A DNA stretch of 64,000 nt from Prochlorococcaceae cyanobacterium jk18x22bins.40 (GCA_022826155.1 JAJDVL010000034.1:24730-88729), one strand, 5' to 3'. Positions 1 through 11,867 are shown, numbered from the stretch's first letter. Notes: a model not told the origin generated them from the sequence alone. Numbers and translations are program-made.

Positions 1-1699
1 GGATTTGCCGGTAGACGGCTGCCACAACAGCCTGGGTGGACGACTCGGTGTGGCGAATGCTGGGCTGTCCTCCACGGCGGGGAATTGACGCTCCACCCGT
101 GGCCACCTGTTGCAAGCGGACCACCTTGGGTCCCGATGTGGTGGGGCGGGGCTTGCGCAAGTCCGCTGAGCCCATCTGGGCACTCAGGCCAGGGGCGCTT
201 CCCACGAGCAAGCGGCGACTGTCGTATCCAAAGCCTGCAGCCAGGGTTTTGGGGGCCTTGGTGCTGGAGGGGAAGATGGCGCCGTACTGATTGGCCAGCG
301 GATCGTTGGCGCCGCCGTAGGCATGCTGATCCGGCAGGGGACGTCGCTGGCCCGAGAAGCTGGTCACATACTGGGGAGCCCCCTGGAAGCGCGCCGCGTA
401 ATTGAAAAGCTTGCGGTTGGGACCCCAGTTGGCGCTTTCCTGGGCCTCTTCCCCCAAACCCCGCAGGTAGGGCACCGTCTCTTCACCATAGACGCGGCCG
501 TACTCAGGGGAATCCACCAGGAAGTCCACAAGGGCGCCTTGTCCACCACTGGAGACTACGGAAAAGGCCTGACGGAATTCCTCCAGGGTGCTCACGCCAC
601 GCCCAAGGAAATGACGGAAGGCCAACTCCACAACCCGACTGTTGGACTGGTTGCTATAGAAGTCTCGACGGTACAGCGAAGAATGCCCAATGCTGCGTAC
701 AAACTCCCGCATCGAGATGCGCCCGTTGCGCACATCGGTCTCGGGAGCAGCCAGCCGCAGGGAGTAGGCCTTGGCCACGTCCCGCTCCAACACTTGGCGA
801 TAGGCTGCCCGGACCACCTCTGCTTTTTCCCGACCGGACAGCCCTGGTCGCATCACGTAGCGACCTGGCGAGGCGGCAGCCTCGGCATAGGCTGCCGGGA
901 GCTGGAGCCCCTGGGCCACCCCACTGCCAGGGCGGAGGCGGGGTGAGGGGCCACTCTCGGAAAGCTCCTTGAGCAGAACGTTGAAACAGTCCACCACCAA
1001 CTGGCGGCTCTCCGGCTCATCCTGGAACACGGATGCGGCTGCGGCTCGCATTTCTTGCAGGGCCAGCAGCGTTGCCGGAATGGAACAACCTTTCTCCAGT
1101 ACCTCCCGCAATCCACGGGCATTGACCACCAGAATGCTGGGATCACCGGCCACAACGGCATATCCCACATAGCGCAGGAACCAGCCCAGATCCCGAAGGG
1201 ACTTGGTCATGCGCTCCTTGCCGTAGCGGGAGACGTCAATGGGAGCGAAGCCTGCCGGGGTGACCACCGCCACGTCCCCTGCTTGGCGAAAGTTCTCCAG
1301 TAGGCGGGTGAACACGCCCCGGTTGGAACCGGTCGGTTGGGCAAACGTCTCAACAGAGCGGTCAAAGGCTTTCTGTTCCGATCGACCTTCCGGGAAAGCT
1401 GACCCCACACCGGGCACGGCCGCAGTGCGACTCGGGGGCTCTTCCAGGTAGGCCAGGGGTGTTCCGCCCGAGAAAATACGGTTTGCCGCTTGAGCGATGA
1501 TGACGCCGGCGTTGGCGGCAAGGCGACGGGCAACGTCAACACGTTGTTGCCCACCCTGGAAAAAGTTGATCAGCCGATCCAACTCAGTGCGATCGGGGAA
1601 GCGATCCTGCTGTTCAGCCTGACGCAGGCTGGAAAGCGGCAGGGTGTCATACAGTTGCGGTGAAACGCTACTGCTGCCACTGCTGACGGTCACGGTCAT
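1..1699 (-). CDS. apcE: Phycobilisome core-membrane linker ApcE (L-CM), 5' part; 3' end lies outside the window
   Basis: ApcE anchors the phycobilisome core to the thylakoid membrane and is its terminal energy emitter. The ATG at 1699-1697 opens a frame that stays open to the window edge (566 codons). Residues 1-250 resemble an allophycocyanin-like domain interrupted by a loop insertion (about residues 88-125). Cys205, in the context EKGCSIPAT, is the likely bilin attachment site. From about residue 290 a linker repeat begins (AAYRQVLERD, then VVELAFRHFLGRG at about 345-360), followed by a proline/glycine-rich arm, and a second repeat starts near the edge (AVVAAVYRQI). The order phycobiliprotein domain, loop, then repeats is diagnostic of ApcE. 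The gene is divergent from the methyltransferase at 1871. The remaining repeats are not visible. Confidence 0.96.
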   Translation of the reverse strand, partial: MTVTVSSGSSSVSPQLYDTLPLSSLRQAEQQDRFPDRTELDRLINFFQGGQQRVDVARRLAANAGVIIAQAANRIFSGGTPLAYLEEPPSRTAAVPGVGSAFPEGRSEQKAFDRSVETFAQPTGSNRGVFTRLLENFRQAGDVAVVTPAGFAPIDVSRYGKERMTKSLRDLGWFLRYVGYAVVAGDPSILVVNARGLREVLEKGCSIPATLLALQEMRAAAASVFQDEPESRQLVVDCFNVLLKELSESGPSPRLRPGSGVAQGLQLPAAYAEAAASPGRYVMRPGLSGREKAEVVRAAYRQVLERDVAKAYSLRLAAPETDVRNGRISMREFVRSIGHSSLYRRDFYSNQSNSRVVELAFRHFLGRGVSTLEEFRQAFSVVSSGGQGALVDFLVDSPEYGRVYGEETVPYLRGLGEEAQESANWGPNRKLFNYAARFQGAPQYVTSFSGQRRPLPDQHAYGGANDPLANQYGAIFPSSTKAPKTLAAGFGYDSRRLLVGSAPGLSAQMGSADLRKPRPTTSGPKVVRLQQVATGGASIPRRGGQPSIRHTESSTQAVVAAVYRQI

Positions 1700-1870
1700 G
1701 AAGGAAAGGCTCCGATGCAGCCACGGCCTGATGGCTCAGACCTTCTGTGCCAAAACGCTACGCTGTCGCTGTGGGAAGTCAGAGGATCAGTGAACAAATG
1801 TTTGCAGCGCCGGGGGTGTCCGGAGATGTTTCCCCATTGACACTTGTTGGTGCCGCAATCTCCTCACCCC
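1700..1870. promoter_or_regulatory. Divergent intergenic region between apcE and the methyltransferase gene
   Basis: These 171 bases separate two divergent start codons and must hold the apcE promoter and probably the methyltransferase promoter. I see no convincing -35/-10 pair and no tRNA or small gene. An antisense open frame through here has no coding character. Confidence 0.4.
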
Positions 1871-3073
1871 ATGACCATGGCTGATGGGGCCACGCCCCGG
1901 GTGCGTGACTTCTACAACGCGTTCCCCTATCCGCCAGATCCCCTGCAGGATGGTCCGCCGCCGGGCTACAACTGGCGTTGGTGCTACGCCACTGCCTATA
2001 GCCACTGCACAGGTCAGGCACCTGATCCCCGTCCCCGCCAGTCCCTCAACATTCTCGATGCCGGTTGTGGCTCCGGCGTGAGCAGTGATTACCTGGTGCA
2101 TCTCAATCCCGAAGCCCGGGTGACCGCCCTGGACATCAGCCCCAAGGCCCTGGCTGTGGCCCAGGAGCGCCTTCGACGCTCCGGCGGCGAGCAGCGCATC
2201 CGCTTTCACTGCATCAGTTTGTTGGAGGCTCCGTCCCTGGGGCGGTTTCAGCTCATCAATTCCGTCGGCGTTCTGCATCACATGGCGGATCCCGCCGCTG
2301 GTCTTGCGGCGCTGGCCAGGGCCTTGGCGGACGGGGGCATCCTGCACCTGTTCCTCTATGCAGACGGAGGCCGCTGGGAGATTCACAGGACCCAGTACGC
2401 TCTGGGACTGCTGGGCGTCCAGGCAGACGGAACGGGGGTCCGGTTCGCCCGTCAACTCATTGCCCAGTTGCCTGAGAACAACAGCATCCGGCAGCGCCAT
2501 CAGCGGCGTTGGAACCTGGATACGGTCGATGATGCGGCCTTTGCCGACATGTATCTCCATCCCCAGGAAACCAGCTACACCCTGGAGAGGCTCTTCCGAC
2601 TGGTGGAGGGTTGCGGGCTGGAGTTTCTGGGCTTCAGCAATCCCCGGGTCTGGCGGTTGAACACCCTCTTGCAGGGGGAAGCCCTGGAGCGTGCCAGGGC
2701 TCTCCCGGATCGGCAGCAATGGCAGCTTGTCGAGGCCCTGAACACAGACATCAGCCACTTTGAGTTCTTCCTGGGGAAACCACCCCTGCCGAACCACACC
2801 TGGAGTTGTGACGAGGACCTGCTGGCCGCCGCCGCCCAGCGCAATCCCTGCCTGTGGGGCTGGCCCGGTGCGCGACTGCTGGACCCCGACCTGGAGCCCA
2901 TGGATCTTGACCAGGAGGAGGTGAACCTGCTGAAAGCCATTGATGCAGCGCCGTCACAATCATTGCAGCATCTGGTGGACGCTGACGACGGCAGGAGTCG
3001 AGCGGACCTGGGGGAACAGGTCAGGAGACTCTGGAAGCGCAGATTGATTCTGCTGCGCCCCACGATCCACTGA
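1871..3073 (+). CDS. Class I SAM-dependent methyltransferase
   Basis: Predicted cytoplasmic methyltransferase of about 400 residues. The SAM-binding motif I is clear (LDAGCGSGVSSDYL), followed by the acidic motif II strand (ALDISPKAL) and the motif IV/post-I region (INSVGVLHHMADP). The N-terminus contains RVRDFYNAFPYPPDP, typical of a bacterial group whose substrate is unknown to me. The C-terminal 150 residues (EEVNLLKAIDAAP) look like an added regulatory or winged-helix-like region. The frame opens further upstream with a weak codon at 1844, but the ATG at 1871 gives a sensible N-terminus. It sits upstream of the atp operon with a gap of about 285 bases and is probably transcribed separately. 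Substrate not predictable. Confidence 0.85.
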   Translation: MTMADGATPRVRDFYNAFPYPPDPLQDGPPPGYNWRWCYATAYSHCTGQAPDPRPRQSLNILDAGCGSGVSSDYLVHLNPEARVTALDISPKALAVAQERLRRSGGEQRIRFHCISLLEAPSLGRFQLINSVGVLHHMADPAAGLAALARALADGGILHLFLYADGGRWEIHRTQYALGLLGVQADGTGVRFARQLIAQLPENNSIRQRHQRRWNLDTVDDAAFADMYLHPQETSYTLERLFRLVEGCGLEFLGFSNPRVWRLNTLLQGEALERARALPDRQQWQLVEALNTDISHFEFFLGKPPLPNHTWSCDEDLLAAAAQRNPCLWGWPGARLLDPDLEPMDLDQEEVNLLKAIDAAPSQSLQHLVDADDGRSRADLGEQVRRLWKRRLILLRPTIH

Positions 3074-3083
3074 CCCTGGGTGT

Positions 3084-3089
3084 TAGAAT
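3084..3089 (+). promoter_or_regulatory. Possible -10 element upstream of the atp operon
   Basis: The hexamer TAGAAT, in the context gttagaatc, lies 270 bases before atp1 in a gap that must hold the operon promoter if the methyltransferase is a separate unit. No good -35 box sits at the right distance, so this is only a candidate. Confidence 0.25.
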
Positions 3090-3358
3090 CTCCCCGCATT
3101 GGCCTGTGAAGCAACTCTGTGGACAGAACGGAGGTGAACCACGGGCTAGCCATTGAGGCGTCTCCTGAAGATTTGCTTCAGGCCCATCCAACAATCCTCT
3201 GGCGGGACCAGTTGCTCCATCGCCTCGCTGGCCACAACCTGCCCCCGTCTCCTCTTGGTGATCGCGATGGTTGGGCTGGGTTCATACCATTCGTTGCCGG
3301 GTCTTCTTCGCTCGCGAAGGTGCCAGAGGATCAACCCGGTCCGATGGTGCCCGGTCCA

Positions 3359-3742
3359 ATGATGGAGTTCTTCCGTCTTCGGCAGCGGGTACTGCGGCTG
3401 ACACTGATCCTTACCATCGGTTCTGGCCTGTTGACAGCCCTGGTCTGGGATCTGCATACGTGCCTCAGCCTTCTTGCCGGCGCCGCTGCGGGAATCCTCT
3501 ACCTGCTTCTGCTTTCACGTTCCGTGGAACGGTTGGGCAAGCGCTCCAACAGGCTTGGGAAGGCTCATCTGGGGGTCCCCGTTCTGCTGTTCATCCTGGC
3601 CCTTCGGCTGCAAGGGCTGGATCTCTTGCCGGCCTTCCTTGGCTTCGTGCTCTACAAGCCAGCCATTTTGCTCATCGCCTTCGGCGATCTGACGGGTTCC
3701 CACAGGCCCACAACCTTCCCTTCCGGTTCCCCACTTGCCTGA
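3359..3742 (+). CDS. atpI: ATP synthase protein I (Atp1/AtpI-like assembly factor)
   Basis: A small hydrophobic protein that heads cyanobacterial atp operons and is thought to help assemble the c-ring. From MMEFFRLRQRVLRLTLI it shows about four membrane segments (TLILTIGSGLLTALVW, LSLLAGAAAGILYLLLL, LGVPVLLFILALRL and the C-terminal FLGFVLYKPAILLIAF). Open frame continues back to a GTG at 3119, but that part (residues 1-80) has no family resemblance. Starting at the paired ATGs at 3359/3362 gives the usual length of about 125 residues. The stop is 3 bases before atpB. Gene naming varies: in cyanobacteria atpI can also mean subunit a. Confidence 0.85.
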   Translation: MMEFFRLRQRVLRLTLILTIGSGLLTALVWDLHTCLSLLAGAAAGILYLLLLSRSVERLGKRSNRLGKAHLGVPVLLFILALRLQGLDLLPAFLGFVLYKPAILLIAFGDLTGSHRPTTFPSGSPLA

Positions 3743-3745
3743 GTC

Positions 3746-4519
3746 ATGCTGTTGCAGACCCTTCTTCCCCTTGCCGAGGCTCTACCGGCCAGTGATGCCG
3801 AACCCATGGTTGAAGAAACCCATGGTCTGGAAATTGGCCAGCACTTTTACTGGCACCTGGGCCAACTGGACCTTCACGGTCAGATCTTTCTCAGTTCCTG
3901 GATTCTCATTGGCGCCCTGCTGACCATTGTGGTGGTAGGGACGCGCCGGATGGGACGTAAGCCCGGGGGACTACAAAATCTCCTGGAGTTCCTCTGGGAC
4001 TACATCCGCAACCTTTCCCGGGACCAGATTGGCGAAGCAGCCTACCGAGACTGGATGCCCTTTATCGGCACGCTGTTTCTGTTCATCTTTTTCTGCAACT
4101 GGGGAGGGGCCCTCGTGCCCTGGCGCTTGGTGCGCCTGCCCTCCGGTGAGTTGGGCGCCCCCACGGGAGACATTAATACCACTGTTGCCCTGGCCTTGCT
4201 GGTGTCCCTGGCCTACTTCTACGCCGGGCTGAGCCGCAAGGGACTGCGGTACTTCGAGTACTACGTGGAGCCCACCCCCATCATGCTCCCGTTCAAGATT
4301 GTCGAGGACTTCACCAAGCCCCTCTCTCTCTCCTTCCGTCTGTTCGGCAACATCATGGCCGATGAGCTCACCGTCTCTGTGCTGGTGCTGCTTCTGCCTC
4401 TGTTTGTGCCTTTGCCCATGATGTTTTTGGGCCTGTTCACCAGTGCCATTCAGGCCTTGATCTTTGCCACCCTGGCGGCCTACTACATTGGCGAGGCGGT
4501 TCACGAGGAGCACGCCTGA
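3746..4519 (+). CDS. atpB: F0F1 ATP synthase subunit a
   Basis: Membrane subunit that forms the proton half-channels against the c-ring. The 257 residues carry several long hydrophobic helices. The signature [14 protein letters not shown] contains the essential arginine of the a subunit, followed by [22 protein letters not shown], which is typical of the last helix pair. Length fits the cyanobacterial family. It begins 3 bases after atp1, so translation is likely coupled. Called atpI in plastid and cyanobacterial naming. Confidence 0.97.
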   Translation: MLLQTLLPLAEALPASDAEPMVEETHGLEIGQHFYWHLGQLDLHGQIFLSSWILIGALLTIVVVGTRRMGRKPGGLQNLLEFLWDYIRNLSRDQIGEAAYRDWMPFIGTLFLFIFFCNWGGALVPWRLVRLPSGELGAPTGDINTTVALALLVSLAYFYAGLSRKGLRYFEYYVEPTPIMLPFKIVEDFTKPLSLSFRLFGNIMADELTVSVLVLLLPLFVPLPMMFLGLFTSAIQALIFATLAAYYIGEAVHEEHA

Positions 4520-4588
4520 AGCGGCTCCCTCCGTCGCTCACAATCACTGCGCGCGGTCCGAAAGTCTCGGGCCCCTTCCCTGTCTTAA

Positions 4589-4903
<315 letters not shown>

Positions 4904-4988
4904 AGGTGAGCCAGCAAGACGCTGCGGCCCAGGCTGCCTGAACCCCGCCCCGTGCTTGTCCTGAACCATCGTCCATCCTAACTTCCCA

Positions 4989-5456
4989 ATGATCAACTGG
5001 TTGTCACTGGCCGAGGCTCCTGTTCCTGAAGGCGGCCTCTTCGACTTTGATGCCACCTTGCCGTTGATGGCCATTCAGGTGGTGATCCTCACCTTCATCT
5101 TGAACAAGCTGTTCTTCCAGCCTGTTGGCAAGGTGGTTGAGGAGCGGGAAGGCTTTGTGACCACCAGCCACAAGGACGCCAAGGAACGAATGGCCCAGGT
5201 GCAACGCCTTGAAGAAGATCTCAAGGCCCGGTTGCAAGAGGCTCGTCAAGAGGCTCAGGCTGTTATTACCGCGGCTGAAGACGAGGTGGCCACGCTTCAT
5301 AAAGCTGCCCTGGCGGAAGCCAAGGCCTCTGCAATGAAGTTGAGGGAGGAGGCGCGAGCCGACATTGAAGCCCAGCGGTCGGCAGCCGATGCTGCTCTGA
5401 CTGACGAATCTCGTCGGCTCGCCGACTTGATTATTCAGCGCCTGGTCGCCGTCTGA
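4989..5456 (+). CDS. atpG: F0F1 ATP synthase subunit b' (peripheral stalk)
   Basis: Photosynthetic organisms use a b/b' heterodimer as stator. This 155-residue protein has one membrane helix (about residues 27-45, [18 protein letters not shown]) followed by a long charged, alanine-rich coiled coil. The consecutive genes for b' and b confirm the cyanobacterial arrangement. The stop is 8 bases before atpF. No cysteine or catalytic residue is expected. In cyanobacteria atpG denotes b', while in proteobacteria the same symbol means gamma. Confidence 0.95.
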   Translation: MINWLSLAEAPVPEGGLFDFDATLPLMAIQVVILTFILNKLFFQPVGKVVEEREGFVTTSHKDAKERMAQVQRLEEDLKARLQEARQEAQAVITAAEDEVATLHKAALAEAKASAMKLREEARADIEAQRSAADAALTDESRRLADLIIQRLVAV

Positions 5457-5464
5457 ATCTATCC

Positions 5465-5998
5465 ATGCCCATCGTCGCCCCCACCACCATGGCCACCCCC
5501 CTCTTGCTGGCAACAGAAGGTTTTGGCGTTGACCTTGACATCCTCAACGACAACCTGATCAATCTGGCCATCCTCATCCCTGTTCTGGTCTGGTTTTTGA
5601 AGGGATTCCTCGGTGGCATCCTCTCTCGCCGCCGTGAGACCATTCTCCAGGATCTCAACGAGGCGGAATCCCGCCTTGCTGAAGCGACAACCCAGTTTGA
5701 GAAGGCTCAGGCCGAGTTGGCTGCCGCCCGGGAGACGGCCCAAACAATTCTCAGGGATGGCCAAGCCCGCGCCGATGCCATTCGTGCCGAGGGTGAGCAG
5801 CGCACCATCGCCGAGATGGCTCGCCTTCAGGAGGAAGCCAAGGCCGACATGGACAGCGAAGCGCGGCGTATTGGCAACGAACTGCGCCGCAGCACCGCTG
5901 AGCAAGCCATCGCTCTGGCCCTTCAGGATCTTCCCGAAGCTCTTTCCCCCAAGAAGCAGGCAGAGCTTCTGGAGGCCACCATCCACTCCCTTGGCTAG
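5465..5998 (+). CDS. atpF: F0F1 ATP synthase subunit b (peripheral stalk)
   Basis: Second stator subunit, 177 residues. It has an N-terminal lead ([21 protein letters not shown]), one membrane helix ([19 protein letters not shown]), and then a coiled coil rich in Glu, Ala and Arg that should pair with b'. Two Met codons occur close together (5465 and 5489). The first gives an N-terminus of usual length. It is followed after 3 bases by the delta gene, so the two are probably translationally coupled. Confidence 0.95.
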   Translation: MPIVAPTTMATPLLLATEGFGVDLDILNDNLINLAILIPVLVWFLKGFLGGILSRRRETILQDLNEAESRLAEATTQFEKAQAELAAARETAQTILRDGQARADAIRAEGEQRTIAEMARLQEEAKADMDSEARRIGNELRRSTAEQAIALALQDLPEALSPKKQAELLEATIHSLG

Positions 5999-6001
5999 AC
6001 G

Positions 6002-8120
<2,119 letters not shown>

Positions 8121-8151
8121 TCCGGCCAGGTCCTCACCACTTCGCTGAACC

Positions 8152-9099
8152 ATGGCCAATCTCAAACAGATCAGAGACCGGATCAACTCGGTCAAAAACA
8201 CCCGCAAGATCACCGAGGCCATGCGCCTCGTTGCGGCGGCCAAGGTGCGCCGTGCGCAGGAGCAGGTGTTGCGCAGCCGCCCCTTCTCCGATCGCCTAGC
8301 GCGGGTCCTGGAAAATCTCCAGTCCCAAATGGCTTTTGAAGCCGTTGATGCTCCCCTGCTGGAGCAGCGTGAGTTGAAAACCGTCACCCTGGTCTCCATT
8401 GCTGGAGATCGGGGGCTCTGCGGCGGCTACAATGCCAACGTCATCAAGCGCACAGAGGAACGCCATCGGGAGTTGAAAGCCAGGGGGTTGCAGGTGAACC
8501 TCCTCCTGGTGGGCCGCAAGGTCAATGCCTACTTTGGCCGGCGAGACTACCACATTGTGGACAGCATTGAAAATCTGGAGCAAGTGCCCACCTCCGCTGA
8601 GGCTGCCCACATTGCCAGTCGACTGTTGCCCCTGTTTCAGGGGCGAAGCAGTGATCGGGTGGAAGGGATCTACACCAAGTTCATCAACCTGGTGAGTTCC
8701 AAGCCCGTCGTGCAAACCCTCCTGCCTCTGGATCCCCAGGGCATCGCCACGGTGGACGACGAGATGTTCCGTCTCACCAGCAAGGAGGGCGCCATGGAGG
8801 TGGAGCGTGGCTCACTCCCCAACACCCAGCCCAGGCTGCCCTCCGCCATGGTCTTTGAGCAGACTCCTGCCCAACTGCTGAACGCACTCCTGCCCCTTTA
8901 CGTGCAGAACCAGGTGCTGCGTTCCCTCCAGGAAGCAGCCGCATCGGAGCTGGCCAGCCGCATGACGGCCATGAACAACGCCAGTGACAATGCCAAGGCC
9001 CTGGCCAAAACCCTCACATTGGACTACAACAAAGCCAGGCAGGCAGCCATCACCCAGGAAATTCTTGAGGTGGTGGGTGGCGCCGCCGCCATGGGTTGA
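8152..9099 (+). CDS. atpC: F0F1 ATP synthase subunit gamma
   Basis: Central rotor shaft, 315 residues. The N-terminal coiled coil ([20 protein letters not shown]) and the C-terminal coiled coil ([14 protein letters not shown]) are both typical. At about residues 195-235 there is the extra segment found in cyanobacteria and chloroplasts and absent from most bacterial gammas. It lacks the redox cysteine pair of the chloroplast form, which is usual for cyanobacteria. The gene ends the operon core, and a ferredoxin gene follows after 8 bases on the same strand, so readthrough is likely. Confidence 0.96.
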   Translation: MANLKQIRDRINSVKNTRKITEAMRLVAAAKVRRAQEQVLRSRPFSDRLARVLENLQSQMAFEAVDAPLLEQRELKTVTLVSIAGDRGLCGGYNANVIKRTEERHRELKARGLQVNLLLVGRKVNAYFGRRDYHIVDSIENLEQVPTSAEAAHIASRLLPLFQGRSSDRVEGIYTKFINLVSSKPVVQTLLPLDPQGIATVDDEMFRLTSKEGAMEVERGSLPNTQPRLPSAMVFEQTPAQLLNALLPLYVQNQVLRSLQEAAASELASRMTAMNNASDNAKALAKTLTLDYNKARQAAITQEILEVVGGAAAMG

Positions 9100-9107
9100 G
9101 CTGACCA

Positions 9108-9428
9108 ATGGACACCTTCACCGTCACTGTTTGTCTACAAGGAAAGGTTCACACCTTCCCTTGCCGTGGGGATGAAACGGTGTTGGCCGCAGCGGAAGCG
9201 GCCGGAGTCGTTCTGCCCTGTTCCTGCTGCACAGGACTATGCACCACCTGCGCGGCCCTGCTCAAGCAGGGCCGCGTGGTGCAGCCCGATGCCATGGGTG
9301 TGCGGGATAATTTGCAGGAGAAGGGCTTTACCCTGCTGTGTGTGGCGTATCCTCGCAGCAATCTGCAACTGGAAGGTGGCCAGGAGGATGCCCTGTATGA
9401 AGCCCAGTTTGGTCAATACCAGACATGA
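9108..9428 (+). CDS. Plant-type [2Fe-2S] ferredoxin
   Basis: 106-residue soluble electron carrier. The cluster ligands are Cys40, Cys45, Cys48 and Cys78, in the pattern C-x4-C-x2-C-x29-C of plant-type ferredoxins. The binding loop PCSCCTGLCTTC carries two extra cysteines (38 and 41) compared with PetF, where the loop is usually PYSCRAGACSTC. This marks it as a minor ferredoxin rather than the main photosynthetic one. It starts 8 bases after the gamma gene and overlaps the next gene by ATGA, so it may be co-expressed with both. Redox partner unknown. Confidence 0.9.
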   Translation: MDTFTVTVCLQGKVHTFPCRGDETVLAAAEAAGVVLPCSCCTGLCTTCAALLKQGRVVQPDAMGVRDNLQEKGFTLLCVAYPRSNLQLEGGQEDALYEAQFGQYQT

Positions 9429-9652
9429 GCGCTGGTGGTGGGTCTGTCACGGACATGGGGTATTCCACCCCGCGGTTGCAGAGGGTCTCTCTGGAGTTGA
9501 TTCTTGAGCCCGGCCCCTTGCTGGAGCCCATTGAAAAGGCTTTGGCTCAACACGGCACACCACTCCGTTGGGCCATTACCGCCTGTACAGCCCTACCGGA
9601 GGGACAGCGGTGGATCCGGCTGGAGGCAATGGTGCTCCATTGCACTCCATAG
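9425..9652 (+). CDS. Small conserved cyanobacterial-type protein of unknown function
   Basis: 75 residues if it starts at the ATG that overlaps the ferredoxin stop (ATGA), or 65 from the ATG at 9455 (MGYSTPRLQRV). The body (VSLELILEPGPLLEPIEKAL, then RWAITACTALPEGQRWIRLEAMVL) alternates strand-like and helix-like segments and has no membrane helix. No known domain is recognised. The tight coupling on both sides, with the next gene starting 2 bases after its stop, argues that it is real. Confidence 0.65.
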   Translation: MSAGGGSVTDMGYSTPRLQRVSLELILEPGPLLEPIEKALAQHGTPLRWAITACTALPEGQRWIRLEAMVLHCTP

Positions 9653-9654
9653 TC

Positions 9655-10719
9655 ATGGGCGCGCCACCCATGCCCACGGTGCTGATCATCCCCACCGGAA
9701 TTGGCTGTCAGCAGGGAGGTTTTGCCGGGGACGGTCTGCCGGTGGCGCGCCTTCTGGCGGCTGCCAGCGGCTGCCTCATCACCCACCCCAACGTCCTGAA
9801 CGCCGCCTCCCTGTACTGGCCTGATGACCGCATCCACCCTACAGAGGGTTGGGCGCTGGATCGCTTTTGCCAAGGGCAGACGGCCCTGCGGCCCCACCAT
9901 CGCCATTGCCTGGGTTTGTTGTTGGATGGTGGCCTGGAGCCAGACTTGCTGGAACGCCACCGTCAGGTGGCTGCCGCGGCACGGTTCAGCCTGGGTTTGC
10001 CCATCGGTCCTGAGGTGGTCACGCCGAAGTCCCTCGGGGTGCGCCTGGAGCAGGGGGCGAGTGGCATGAGTTGGGGCGGCGTGAACCGTGTTGACCTACT
10101 GCTGGATGCTGGCCGCCAACTTCAACACCGTGGCGCCACAGCCGTGGCTGTGGTGACCAGCTTCCCCGATGAGTCCCCCACATCTCCCCTGTTGCAGAGC
10201 TACCGCCATGGCAGAGGGGTGGATGCTCTGGCTGGGGCAGAGGCGGTGATCAGCCACCTGCTGGTGTGGGAGTTGGGACTTCCCTGCGCCCATGCCCCGG
10301 CTGTACACCCGTTGCCCTTGCTGTCGGACGTGGATCCCCGTGCAGCGGCGGAGGAGTTGGGCTACACCTTCCTGCCGTCCGTGTTGGTGGGGCTGAGTCG
10401 GGCGCCCCAGCTCATCCCTGCCGCTGCCGCCCGGATGGGTGATCTGCTGGCTCATCAGGTGGGCGCCCTGGTGGCGCCCCACGGCGCCCTGGGTGGGCCG
10501 GCGGTTCTGGCAGCGGCTGAGCGGGCGATCCCCATCCTGGCGGTTCATAACCCCTCCCAACTGGAGGTTACCGCAGAAGCCCTGGGCTTGGAGGGGGTAA
10601 TTCACGTCGCCAATTACCAGGAAGCTGCCGGTGTGGTGCTGAGCCTGCGGGAAGGTCTGGATCCCGGTGCATTCCAACGTCCCCTGGGGCAAACTGGACC
10701 TGAACTGATCAGGGGCTGA
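9655..10719 (+). CDS. DUF3326-like protein
   Basis: 354 residues from the ATG at 9655; another ATG lies at 9670. The opening TVLIIPTGIGCQQGGFAGD, followed by LITHPNVLNAASLYWP and later ASGMSWGGVNRVDLLL, matches what I know of the cyanobacterial and plant DUF3326 family. Its function is not established. There are many Gly/Ala-rich turns and no signal peptide, so it is likely cytoplasmic. Its TGA overlaps the next gene's ATG (TGATG). The frame opens further upstream to 9568, but that part overlaps the preceding gene. Confidence 0.8.
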   Translation: MGAPPMPTVLIIPTGIGCQQGGFAGDGLPVARLLAAASGCLITHPNVLNAASLYWPDDRIHPTEGWALDRFCQGQTALRPHHRHCLGLLLDGGLEPDLLERHRQVAAAARFSLGLPIGPEVVTPKSLGVRLEQGASGMSWGGVNRVDLLLDAGRQLQHRGATAVAVVTSFPDESPTSPLLQSYRHGRGVDALAGAEAVISHLLVWELGLPCAHAPAVHPLPLLSDVDPRAAAEELGYTFLPSVLVGLSRAPQLIPAAAARMGDLLAHQVGALVAPHGALGGPAVLAAAERAIPILAVHNPSQLEVTAEALGLEGVIHVANYQEAAGVVLSLREGLDPGAFQRPLGQTGPELIRG

Positions 10720-11465
10720 TGCCCAGGACACCCCAGTTGCGCATTGTGCAGACCATTGCGCGGGAGGGGCCTGGTCTCATCGCCCCCCTGGCCACGGAGC
10801 GCGGTTGGCAACTTCAGGTGACGCAACTCTGGACCGATCAACCTCTTCCCGAGCCACAACAGGGCCAGGCCTTCCTGCTCCTGGGGGGACCGGCCAGCGC
10901 CAATGATTGCCATGGACGCATCCCTGAGTTGATCCGTCTCTGCCAACACTTGCTGGAGCAACACATTCCCGTCATGGGTATCTGCCTGGGCTTGCAGGTG
11001 CTGGCCAAGGCCAAGGGTTGTGTGATCCGTGCTGCCCGGCAACGGGAGTTGGGTTGGCTGGATCCCCAGGGGCAACCATGGACACTGCATCAAACCCCTG
11101 CCGGTCGCCACCATCCCCTCCTGCACGGCCTGCCCGACCCTTTACCGGTGTTTCAGTTGCACGGGGAAGAGGTGGTTCCAGAGTGTTCTGTGGAGACCAT
11201 GGCCAGCAGCCCTCTCTGCCACAACCAGATTGCGGCCCTTGGCCCTGCAGCCTATGGAGTGCAGGGCCACATGGAACTGGATCAAGCCATGGCGGAGCGC
11301 TGGTTTGCCGAGGATGACGACCTGCGCCCCATTGCCCACCAAGCCCGGTTCAGCCAGGCTGGCCTGAAGGCACTGATACCCGTTGGCCGGACGCTTTACG
11401 GGAACTGGTTGACCCTGGCGGCCCGACAGTTGGCCTCTGATCACGCTATTTCCAGTGAAGAGTGA
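10719..11465 (+). CDS. Class I glutamine amidotransferase (GATase1) domain protein
   Basis: 248-residue stand-alone glutaminase-type domain. The nucleophile is Cys89 in MGICLGLQVL, and His184 with Glu186 in GVQGHMEL complete the triad. The oxyanion-region motif LLGGPAS is present at about residues 54-60. It resembles the GuaA-like or YfeJ-type free-standing GATases, which often act on unknown acceptors. No synthase domain is fused or adjacent, so the ammonia acceptor is unknown. It starts inside the stop of the DUF3326 gene, which suggests coupled translation and perhaps a shared pathway. Confidence 0.88.
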   Translation: MPRTPQLRIVQTIAREGPGLIAPLATERGWQLQVTQLWTDQPLPEPQQGQAFLLLGGPASANDCHGRIPELIRLCQHLLEQHIPVMGICLGLQVLAKAKGCVIRAARQRELGWLDPQGQPWTLHQTPAGRHHPLLHGLPDPLPVFQLHGEEVVPECSVETMASSPLCHNQIAALGPAAYGVQGHMELDQAMAERWFAEDDDLRPIAHQARFSQAGLKALIPVGRTLYGNWLTLAARQLASDHAISSEE

Positions 11466-11475
11466 AGTGGACGCC

Positions 11476-11865
11476 ATGATCGGGCATCGACGCTGGCTTG
11501 CTCTCCTGCCCTTGGCCACCCTCGGCTACCTCGTTGCCCGTAGCCAAGGGGTTCACCTGCCCGGGATCATCTGCCCCTTTCGAACCATCACCGGCATCCC
11601 CTGCCCCACCTGTCACCTCACCCGCTCGGCCATGGCCAGCCTGCAGGGAGACCTGGGCTTGGCATTGCATCATCATATCTTCGGGCCGCCTCTGGTGGGC
11701 TGGCTGGGCTGGGCCGCTTGGCGATCCCTGCGGCAACGCCGCCTGGCGCTACCGCTGCCCTCCGGTGGCGCCATGGCCGCACTTGTGGTGCTCTTGTTGA
11801 GTTATTGGATGTTGCGGGTGGCGGGCTGGACCCTGCTGGGCTGGGCCACCTTCCCCGCCAACTGA
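11476..11865 (+). CDS. DUF2752-like small membrane protein
   Basis: About 129 residues. The motif ICPFRTITGIPCPTCHLTRS, with its cysteine pairs, matches DUF2752 proteins (CPF...TG..CP.C..TR). Three membrane segments are visible (LALLPLATLGYLVA, HHIFGPPLVGWLGWAAW, ALVVLLLSYWMLRVAGW). The conserved Cys residues may bind a metal or form disulfides. The function is unknown. The ATG at 11476 was chosen because the alternative GTG at 11455 overlaps the previous gene. Probably the last gene of the co-directional run. Confidence 0.75.
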   Translation: MIGHRRWLALLPLATLGYLVARSQGVHLPGIICPFRTITGIPCPTCHLTRSAMASLQGDLGLALHHHIFGPPLVGWLGWAAWRSLRQRRLALPLPSGGAMAALVVLLLSYWMLRVAGWTLLGWATFPAN

Positions 11866-11867
11866 GC

